A stretch of 64,000 bases of DNA from Pseudooceanicola nanhaiensis. Lineage in GTDB: Bacteria; Pseudomonadota; Alphaproteobacteria; Rhodobacterales; Rhodobacteraceae. Positions 57,873 to 64,000 of the stretch are shown here, piece by piece; position 1 is the stretch's first letter; the number at the start of each line of letters is the position of its first letter. Where the stretch lies: the NCBI RefSeq assembly GCF_020171315.1, contig NZ_JAIUZP010000013.1, forward strand, positions 83,981 to 147,980, read 5' to 3'. The position numbers were made by a program, and so were the translations under genes. The notes beneath the pieces were generated by a model. The model was not told the DNA's origin. It did not search any database and worked only from the letters and a program-made list of their open reading frames with translations.

Positions 57873-59404
57873 TCCACCGGCAGCCAGCTGACGAGGCGGG
57901 CAAAGGCGCGCTGCATCAGCGTCGTCTCCGGCTCCTTGGTGCGCACCACTTCCGAGCCATCCTCGCGGGCCTCGATCCAGATCAGCCGACCCTCGGCGGT
58001 TTCGGCGACGCGGTAGTACTGGACCTTCTCGTCCAGCACCCGGGCAAGTCCCTGCGCCATTTTCGGACTGGGGATCAGCAGGCCCATTTCGGTGTTCAGC
58101 CGCGCGGAGCGGGGATCGAAGTTGAACGAGCCCACGAAGATCTGCTCTCCGTCCACGGTGAAGGTCTTGGCATGGAGGCTGGAGGCAGAGCCGACGATCA
58201 TGCTCGACAGGCCCCGCTCCCGGACACGGTTCGCCTCGGGGCGCAGTTCCAGCACCTCGACCCCCTCTGCCACGAGGTCATCGCGGTACTTCATGTAGGC
58301 GCCATGCACCGGCACCACGTCGGTGGAGGCAAGCGCATTCGTCAGCGTACGGGTCCGTACGCCATCGGCGGCAAAGCCCGTCAGGATCTCCGTCCCGCCC
58401 TCGCCGGGAATGAAATAGGCCGAGACCAGATCAAAGCTCTTCTTCGGCTGGGCGATCTCGATGATGCGGGAGATGAGAAGCTCGTCCTCCTCCGCCTCGC
58501 CCAGACCCTTGGCGGGATCGTCGCTGAAGAAGGTGACATCCCCCCACTCCATGGTGAGCGTGCCCGCCTCGATCCGCTGGACCAGCGGCGTCTCGGCAAT
58601 GGCGTCGATGTACTGCGCGGCAAGGGCCGTGGCGCGGGCCTGTTCGGCATGGGCCAGCAGGCTCTCCATCCCGCCCGGCGCGTCGGGCAGGATCAGCTCG
58701 GCGGGATAGGACGATCCGCTGGCCCAGTACCTGTCGAAGTTCTGCGACACGTCGGCCACCACGGGCCCGGCGGCAAGGACATCCGCATCGAAGTAATGCA
58801 CGCCCTGCCCGTAGTCGAAATAGATGTTGCCGATGTTGCGCCCGCCCAGAACCGTCGCGGCACCGTCCACGATCATTGCCTTGTTGTGCATCCGGTGATT
58901 CAGGCGCGGGAAGTCAAAGGCATAGGACAGCAGCTTGGGGCTGCGCAGGGTGAAGGGGTTGAAGATCCGCACCTCGATGTTGGGGCGGGCGTTCAGCGCG
59001 GCCAGTTCGGCGTCGAGCCCCGGAATGCCGTTGTCATCCAGCAGCAGGCGCACGCGGACGCCCCGTTCCGCCGCCTTGCGGACTTCGTCGAGAAGCATCC
59101 AGCCGGTCTCGTCCGTCTGCCAGATGTAATACTGCAGGTCGATGCTGTCCTGCGCGGCGCGGGCCAGCAGGATGCGCGCGGCATAGGCTTCGCGCCCGTC
59201 GGCCAGCGGCCAAATGCCCGTCTTGCCTTGATGCGCGGCCGTGGCGGGCAGCAGCGCCGCACCAAGCGTCGTCTCCTCCGAGATCGGCCGCGCCGTGCTG
59301 GCAGGCTCCTCCGGCAGGTCGGGCAGCGGATAGATGAGCCGCAAGGCGACGACGGCGATCGCCAGAACGATGGCAAGGACAAGTAGGAATCTGAGAAAAC
59401 GCAT
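57860..59404 (-). CDS. Phospholipase D-family protein
   Basis: A 514-residue protein with an N-terminal membrane helix (about 4-22) and two HKD motifs: HNKAMIVDGAATVLGGRNIG and LHAKTFTVDGEQIFVGSFNFD. It is similar to cardiolipin synthases and to exported PLD-like proteins. The N-terminal helix and coupling to a DUF900 hydrolase suggest activity at the periplasmic face on phospholipids. GGAGGA precedes the ATG. Confidence 0.88.
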   Translation of the reverse strand: MRFLRFLLVLAIVLAIAVVALRLIYPLPDLPEEPASTARPISEETTLGAALLPATAAHQGKTGIWPLADGREAYAARILLARAAQDSIDLQYYIWQTDETGWMLLDEVRKAAERGVRVRLLLDDNGIPGLDAELAALNARPNIEVRIFNPFTLRSPKLLSYAFDFPRLNHRMHNKAMIVDGAATVLGGRNIGNIYFDYGQGVHYFDADVLAAGPVVADVSQNFDRYWASGSSYPAELILPDAPGGMESLLAHAEQARATALAAQYIDAIAETPLVQRIEAGTLTMEWGDVTFFSDDPAKGLGEAEEDELLISRIIEIAQPKKSFDLVSAYFIPGEGGTEILTGFAADGVRTRTLTNALASTDVVPVHGAYMKYRDDLVAEGVEVLELRPEANRVRERGLSSMIVGSASSLHAKTFTVDGEQIFVGSFNFDPRSARLNTEMGLLIPSPKMAQGLARVLDEKVQYYRVAETAEGRLIWIEAREDGSEVVRTKEPETTLMQRAFARLVSWLPVEWML

Positions 59405-59531
59405 GGGTCCTCCGACAATGGCCCTGCCCCTCAGCCTAGGGGCCGGTGCGCGCAGCGGTCAACGATTTGCGCCCGTCGGACCGGGCAGCACCCTCTCCCC
59501 CGGCCCGCAGTGCGGCCCGCGGGGGCGGAGA

Positions 59532-59564
59532 GAAAAAAGCTCCCGAACCACGAAGGTCCGGGAG
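59532..59564 (-). terminator. Rho-independent terminator of the arylsulfatase gene
   Basis: A 10-base stem (CTCCCGAACC/GGTCCGGGAG, one mismatch) followed on the minus strand by TTTTTT, 47 bases past the stop. A canonical intrinsic terminator. Confidence 0.85.
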
Positions 59565-59611
59565 ATCAGGATATGCAGGCGGCAGCCGCCCGCACGAGGG
59601 AAATGCGTTGC

Positions 59612-61198
59612 TTATTGCATGGACTTGTTGATGAACTGCTCCACCACGTTCGACATGTCGAAGGAGGCGCCACCCTGAACCGGCGGATATTCCGCGAGGG
59701 TTTGCAGGTGCTCCTGCATCAGGACGTTCAGCGGTTGCATCAGCCACGAGACCTTCTGCATCAGGTGCCCGTAGGCGTCGGTGCTGGAATAGCTTTCGAA
59801 CGGGTCCATGCGGATGTTGAAGACCATCGGCGCGGTGCGGCCGACCAGCGTGTCGTAGTAGTCTTCCTTGGTGGAGAAGTGGAACTTCCACGGGCCAACG
59901 CGGGCCGCGGTCAGCTTGCTCTCGTAGTAGTAGAAGATGCTGTTCCGGCTGGAGTGATCCTGCTCGCCCATCCAGTAGGGCAGGTTGTTCACGCCGTCGA
60001 TGTACTGCTGCTTCTCTTCCATGACCTCTGCGGCCACGTCCTCGATCCCGGCGGCGGCCGCCAGCGAGGTGAACATGTCCTGGTGGCCCTGGATGCCGTT
60101 CAGCGTGGTACGCTCGGGCAGGTGGCCCGGCCAGCGGATCATCGAGGGCACGCGGACGCCGCCTTCGTAGGTGGTCATCTTCTCACCGCGGAACGGCGAG
60201 GTGCCGCCATGAGGCCAGGAGTTGTGCTCCGGTCCGTTGTCGGTGGAATACCAGACGATGGTGTTGTCCGTCAGGCCCTGCTCGTCGAGCCAGTCGAGGA
60301 CCTGCCCGATGTCGTGATCGTGCTGCAGCATCCCCGAGCCGTAGAGATCGGCCTCGGAGGTGTATTGCTCTGCCGCATAGCGCCAGTTGTCATCCAGACG
60401 GGTGTAGAGGTGCATCCGCGAGGTGTTCAGCCAGACGAAGAAGGGCTCGCCCGCTTCCTTGGCAGAGGCCATGAAGTCGATCGCCAGCGGGATCATCTCG
60501 GCCATGTCGAAATTCTTCATCCGTTCCTGCGTCAGAGGACCGGTGTCTTCGATGGTCTGCATCCCGACCTTGCCGAAGCGCGGCATCTCGGTCGTGTCAT
60601 CCACGTCGGTGGCGAAGGTATGCAGCACGCCACGGGTGCCGAACTGCTCTTCATAGGCTTCCAGCGAGCCCGAGAAGGCCTTACCGAAGTTCTGGTAATC
60701 GCGCTGCTCTGCCTCTTCCTGCGTGTTCAGGTGGTAGAGGTTGCCGAAGAACTCGTCGAACCCATGCACCGTCGGCAGGTGTTCGTTGCGGTCGCCAAGG
60801 TGGTTCTTGCCGAACTGGCCGGTGCGATAGCCCGCCTGCTTCAGCTCTTCTGCCAGCGAGGGCGAGGCGGCCTGAAGCCCGAGGGCAGAGCCCGGCTGAC
60901 CCACCGTCGTCATGCCCGAGCGGATCGGGTATTGCCCGGTGATGAAGGCCGCGCGGCCTGCGGTGCAGCTCGGCTGCGCGTAGTGATCCGTGAAACGGAT
61001 ACCTTCGTTCGCGATCCGGTCGATGTTGGGCGTGGTGTAGCCCATGGTCCCCATCCCGTAGGCCGAGACGTTGGACCAACCGATGTCATCACCCCAAATC
61101 ACCAGAATGTTGGGCTGCTCCGGCGTATCCTGCGCGAGCGCCGCACCCGTACAAGCAACGAGCGACATCGGCACCGCCAGGACGTGCATCCTAAACAT
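59612..61198 (-). CDS. Arylsulfatase
   Basis: A 528-residue exported sulfatase (signal peptide 1-22, ending ALAQ). The metal-binding Asp pair is in IWGDDIGW (37-38) and the modification site is [11 protein letters not shown], whose Cys78 would become formylglycine in the CxAxR variant. Later [18 protein letters not shown] (NGPEHN) and VPSMIRWPG are typical of arylsulfatases acting on aryl or sugar sulfate esters. GGAG lies before the ATG. It is a single-gene unit with its own terminator; an inverted repeat GTTAA-N6-TTAAC at 61236-61251 upstream may be an operator. Confidence 0.9.
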   Translation of the reverse strand: MFRMHVLAVPMSLVACTGAALAQDTPEQPNILVIWGDDIGWSNVSAYGMGTMGYTTPNIDRIANEGIRFTDHYAQPSCTAGRAAFITGQYPIRSGMTTVGQPGSALGLQAASPSLAEELKQAGYRTGQFGKNHLGDRNEHLPTVHGFDEFFGNLYHLNTQEEAEQRDYQNFGKAFSGSLEAYEEQFGTRGVLHTFATDVDDTTEMPRFGKVGMQTIEDTGPLTQERMKNFDMAEMIPLAIDFMASAKEAGEPFFVWLNTSRMHLYTRLDDNWRYAAEQYTSEADLYGSGMLQHDHDIGQVLDWLDEQGLTDNTIVWYSTDNGPEHNSWPHGGTSPFRGEKMTTYEGGVRVPSMIRWPGHLPERTTLNGIQGHQDMFTSLAAAAGIEDVAAEVMEEKQQYIDGVNNLPYWMGEQDHSSRNSIFYYYESKLTAARVGPWKFHFSTKEDYYDTLVGRTAPMVFNIRMDPFESYSSTDAYGHLMQKVSWLMQPLNVLMQEHLQTLAEYPPVQGGASFDMSNVVEQFINKSMQ

Positions 61199-61783
61199 GA
61201 CTTATCTCCTAACCTAACTTCTTGGAATCGAAAACGTTAAGTCAGATTAACACACGTTCAGCGCGAGTCTGTCATGAAGTTATTGTGGCGGATGAGCGAT
61301 TTGACGCGGCGTCAGATCGCGTATGTCCGACGTATTAAATCAGGAACCAGAATACGTTAGGCTTCTTGTTTCGAATTCCGAAACAAAACCGACGGCCCTG
61401 TCTCGACGCCCGGAGGATACCGGACCGACCCGGGAGAAATCCGGCAATAGCCTTATATTCCTCGGCCCTACCCTCCCCGCGCCCGGCGTTGAGCAGCCTG
61501 TCAAAGAGCCTCCGTTCGCGGGCCGGGACAGGTGTGGCGCCCACCAAAATCCGCGTAGTTTCCTCCCGGAAACTGCCCTCTCAACCGCGCAGAAATAGCA
61601 CCTTTCGACCCCGTATTCCGTGTGAACGGAGCGATCCCGGCACATTGTCACTCCCCTTTAATAGCGTCACAATAGTTGACCCATTCAAGGCCCGATTTCG
61701 AGGCAAATCCAACGCCTATTCACCCCACGCGGCGAAACTCACTTCAGCAAAAGTCCAACCGTTTCCCCATATTTCGCAATGCG
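61199..61783. other. Intergenic region of lower GC content
   Basis: About 585 bases between the arylsulfatase promoter and the DUF1612-type gene, lower in GC than the neighbours. A minus-strand open frame of 102 codons (61340-61645) has a good AAGGGGAG site 5 bases before its ATG but uses rare codons (AGG, ATA, CTA) and looks unlike a protein. Apart from the GTTAA/TTAAC repeat near 61240 nothing else is recognised. Confidence 0.45.
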
Positions 61784-62764
61784 TTACCCCCGCAAAAGCC
61801 GCGCAAACGGGGCCGCGGCCCAGGCCCTGTAGGTTTGCCGCGGGGTGACATTCGCGATCATGCCATGAGAGGCGGCCTGCTCGATCAGCTTCTGCGCGCC
61901 GCGGGGCGTCACCTGCAGCCGCTCTACAACCGTCGGGGCCGAGAGGATCGGGCGCACAAGAAGCAGGTCCAGAAAGTCCGGCATGCGAGACGCACCATGG
62001 GCCGCCGCCCGGATCCGGCGCAGCTCTTCCAGCCACCGCCGCAGCACCGGCAAAGACCCGAGACCGCGTTCCAGAGACCGGGTCAGCCCCGTGATCAGCT
62101 CCTCTATCCGGTCCTCGCGCGTCACGGACCAGAGCCGGAACCCGTTGTCCACAAGGGCAAGCGCAGGTTGCACCACCCACCGGCCACGGGGTGCGGCGAC
62201 CAGCTCATGCGGGGGCGCCTCGCCCAGCATGAAGCGGCCCGACCCCCGTAGAGCGTGATCCGCCGCGACGAAGGCCAGCCGCTCAACCGCCGGGGCCTGT
62301 CCCCGGGACGCCTCTGCCACGATCCGCGCGACAGCCAGCCCGCCGAGGATCGGGCTCTCCGCCTCCCGAAGGGCTGCGCGAACCGCGTCCCGATCACAGC
62401 CCTGCAAAGGTTCCGCCAACGGCCCCGCCGCCAGCGACCAAAGCCGCGCCAGAACCGCCTCGGTCTCGCTCAACAGGTCCCCCGGGGCGTGTAATCCACG
62501 CAAGATCGCCGAGGCCGAGGCCGCCGCCCGGTCCCGATCCGGATCGCCCACCCGATCGCGGAAATCGCGGCAGAGCAGTTGATCGGGCCGGATCGACAGG
62601 TCTTCCAGCCAGGCCGATGCGCAGGCCTCCTGTACGCCGGCGACTCCCCGCCAATAGGCCGCAAGATCGGCGTCGGCGCGCAGCGCCCCCTCCAACCGGG
62701 CGGCACAGATCTCCGCCCGGAAGACGGCCTTCAACGGTATCGATGTAGGCTGCCCTTGCCGCAC
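61784..62764 (-). CDS. DUF1612/RHE_PE00001-type protein with C-terminal helix-turn-helix
   Basis: A protein of about 326 residues resembling the DUF1612 and helix-turn-helix proteins found on alphaproteobacterial plasmids and elements. It has the core ICAARLEGALRADADLAAYW and, near the C-terminus, VERLQVTPRGAQKLIEQAASHG as a likely DNA-binding helix-turn-helix. The function is not established. The start is unsure: the GTG at 62764 is used, but the frame stays open to 62950. It is divergent from a serine recombinase, a pairing that suggests a mobile element. Confidence 0.55.
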   Translation of the reverse strand: MRQGQPTSIPLKAVFRAEICAARLEGALRADADLAAYWRGVAGVQEACASAWLEDLSIRPDQLLCRDFRDRVGDPDRDRAAASASAILRGLHAPGDLLSETEAVLARLWSLAAGPLAEPLQGCDRDAVRAALREAESPILGGLAVARIVAEASRGQAPAVERLAFVAADHALRGSGRFMLGEAPPHELVAAPRGRWVVQPALALVDNGFRLWSVTREDRIEELITGLTRSLERGLGSLPVLRRWLEELRRIRAAAHGASRMPDFLDLLLVRPILSAPTVVERLQVTPRGAQKLIEQAASHGMIANVTPRQTYRAWAAAPFARLLRG

Positions 62765-62950
62765 GCTGACCTTGCCCTTCGCATTGCTGATGGCCCCGCA
62801 GATCGGCCGTTGAAGCACAGGATAGCCGAGCCTCCGCCAGAGGCCAGACCCCTCACCGCCGGATCCGTCACGGGCACGGCCAATGCCCCCGCCCTCGGCA
62901 TTCCCCCCCTGCGCCAGAGGCTGTAGGCTTCTGCCGAAAGGACGGACCAC

Positions 62951-63841
62951 ATGGCGATCATTGGCTACGCGCGCATTTCAACGACGGGTCAGACCCTCGA
63001 AGGACAGCTCTCCGCGCTGCGCGCCGCGGGCGCCGACCGCATCGTCGAGGAGACCGGATCCGGCGGCAACCGGCAGCGGCCCGCCCTCGCGCAGCTCCTG
63101 AAGCGGATCGGGGAGGGCGATGTGCTCCTCGTGGTCAGGATTGATCGTCTCGCCCGCTCCGTTGCCCATCTGCTCGAGGTCATCGAGACCCTTGAGCGCC
63201 GCGGCGCCGGCTTCCGCTCCCTCGGCGATCCGGTCGACACGACGACGCCGCAAGGCAAGTTCACGCTGCAAATCCTCGGCGCGGTGGCCGAGTTGGAGCG
63301 CGCCCTGATCCGGGAGCGCACCCTCGCCGGGCTCGACGTGGCGCGCAAGGCCGGACGCGTGGGCGGGAACCCCAAGCTCCGCGACCGTGACCCCGACGCG
63401 CTCAAGGCCCTGGCCCGGTCCCGCGACACGCGGTTTTTCGAGGAGATCGCCGCAAGGGGCGAGGAATGGGTGCCTCATGTCCGCCGTCTGCGCCCCGGCA
63501 CGGCCTGGCCCGCCGTTGCGGAGGCGATCAACCGTCAGCGCCCTGCACCCCAGACCCCATGGACTGCCGAACGGGTCAAGCGCGCCACGCGACGCTTCGT
63601 CCGGGACGGTCTCCTTGAAGACAGCCTCCTCGACCGCGCCCCCAAGGCGCAACCCTCCGACCGGCTCTGCGCGATCGTGGCTGGCATGGTAAACGCGGAT
63701 CCGTCGATCACCCTCGCCCGGATCGGCGCGGGGCTGGAACGGCTCCACGAACGGACGCCCTCTGGCAAGCAGAGCTGGTCGCTGTCCTCGGTGAAGATGC
63801 TGCGGGACCGCGCGCGACGGTTGGGGCTGATCCCTGCCTGA
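62951..63841 (+). CDS. Serine recombinase of the resolvase/invertase family
   Basis: A 296-residue serine recombinase. The catalytic domain has YARISTTGQTLEGQ with the nucleophile Ser10, VRIDRLARSVAHLLEVI (DRLARS) and the long helix E region LAVAELERALIRERT-like AVAELERALIRERTLAG. A C-terminal half of about 150 residues carries a helix-turn-helix (GTAWPAVAEAINR) and further basic regions, larger than typical small resolvases but far short of large serine integrases. GAAAGGACGG lies upstream. It reads toward the rrn operon and is divergent from the DUF1612-type gene. It may be an element resolvase or site-specific invertase. Confidence 0.88.
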   Translation: MAIIGYARISTTGQTLEGQLSALRAAGADRIVEETGSGGNRQRPALAQLLKRIGEGDVLLVVRIDRLARSVAHLLEVIETLERRGAGFRSLGDPVDTTTPQGKFTLQILGAVAELERALIRERTLAGLDVARKAGRVGGNPKLRDRDPDALKALARSRDTRFFEEIAARGEEWVPHVRRLRPGTAWPAVAEAINRQRPAPQTPWTAERVKRATRRFVRDGLLEDSLLDRAPKAQPSDRLCAIVAGMVNADPSITLARIGAGLERLHERTPSGKQSWSLSSVKMLRDRARRLGLIPA

Positions 63842-63878
63842 GCTGGTGGGTGCTGCGATCTCATCAGAGCTATTCGCA

Positions 63879-63920
63879 ACACAAAACGCCCGACGCGTGT
63901 GTGCGTCGGGCGTTTTGTGT
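63879..63920. terminator. Strong terminator between the recombinase gene and the rRNA operon
   Basis: A perfect 18-base stem, ACACAAAACGCCCGACGC/GCGTCGGGCGTTTTGTGT, with a 6-base loop. It would end the leftward rRNA transcript and the rightward recombinase transcript. Confidence 0.9.
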
Positions 63921-63959
63921 ATTTTTGATGTCGTATTGAGAGATATCTGGCTCTTTACT

Positions 63960-64000
63960 AGGTCTGGCGGCGATCTACTCTCCCACGTCTTGAGACGCAG
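63960..64000 (-). rRNA. rrf: 5S ribosomal RNA, 3' end, truncated by the window edge
   Basis: The reverse complement reads CTGCGTCTCAAGACGTGGGA and then GAGAGTAGATCGCCGCCAGACC, the 3' portion of alphaproteobacterial 5S rRNA. The 3' end is near 63960. The rest of the rRNA operon lies to the right, beyond the window. Confidence 0.92.

Overview
The window is high-GC DNA from an alphaproteobacterium, most likely a Rhodobacterales member of the roseobacter type. Supporting signs are the two TRAP (DctPQM) transporters tied to catabolic genes, the molybdenum-cofactor/FdhD block, the sulfur-oxidation block built on a DUF442-SQR fusion, an RTX exoprotein with a GGDGTD linker, and an alphaproteobacterial 5S rRNA at the right edge. 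Genes are packed tightly, with many 4-bp ATGA/GTGA overlaps and clear hairpin terminators between convergent units. All functional calls come from reading motifs in the translated sequence; no database search was run.

Left third (1-20,300). A truncated CoA-transferase and an IclR regulator are followed by a leftward block: carboxynorspermidine dehydrogenase and decarboxylase (polyamine synthesis). Next is a translationally coupled leftward operon of dctP, dctQ, dctM, glutathione S-transferase, carboxymuconolactone-decarboxylase-like protein, PDC-hydrolase-like amidohydrolase and SDR. It is preceded by a LysR gene and an ATAC-N7-GTAT LysR box, and upstream of that lies a succinate-semialdehyde-type dehydrogenase. 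The substrate is unknown, but the enzymes suggest an aromatic or ring-derived dicarboxylate. A membrane protein and a TusA-like protein then lead into the Mo-cofactor block: a DUF429-like/MoeA fusion, MobB, MobA, FdhD, and divergently a DUF2478 protein.

Middle (20,300-36,300). A rightward envelope-lipid set holds a bestrophin-like channel, LpxH-like phosphatase, GT21 ceramide-glucosyltransferase-like enzyme, DedA and GT2, followed by a large MscS channel. A TetR gene faces an EmrAB efflux pair across two copies of the same palindrome. A leftward operon then runs Rrf2 regulator, persulfide-dioxygenase-like MBL protein, EF-hand protein, DUF442-SQR fusion and SulP anion transporter. It reads as a self-regulated sulfide-oxidation unit.

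Right (36,300-47,700). A MarR regulator heads a rightward operon with a second TRAP transporter, SDR, enoyl-CoA hydratase, feruloyl-CoA-synthetase-like ligase, amidohydrolase and acyl-CoA dehydrogenase. The set matches CoA-dependent hydroxycinnamate/phenylpropanoid side-chain shortening with hydrolytic (retro-Claisen) release of the aromatic acid.

Far right (46,600-64,000). This part holds a DUF389 membrane protein, a 1187-residue RTX protein with an embedded glycosidase-like domain, two small membrane proteins, an eight-haem cytochrome with C-terminal TPRs, HdeD, a YbaY/META protein, a DUF900 hydrolase with a phospholipase D, and an arylsulfatase. A serine recombinase divergent from a DUF1612-type protein follows, next to the terminator and 3' end of a leftward 5S rRNA gene.
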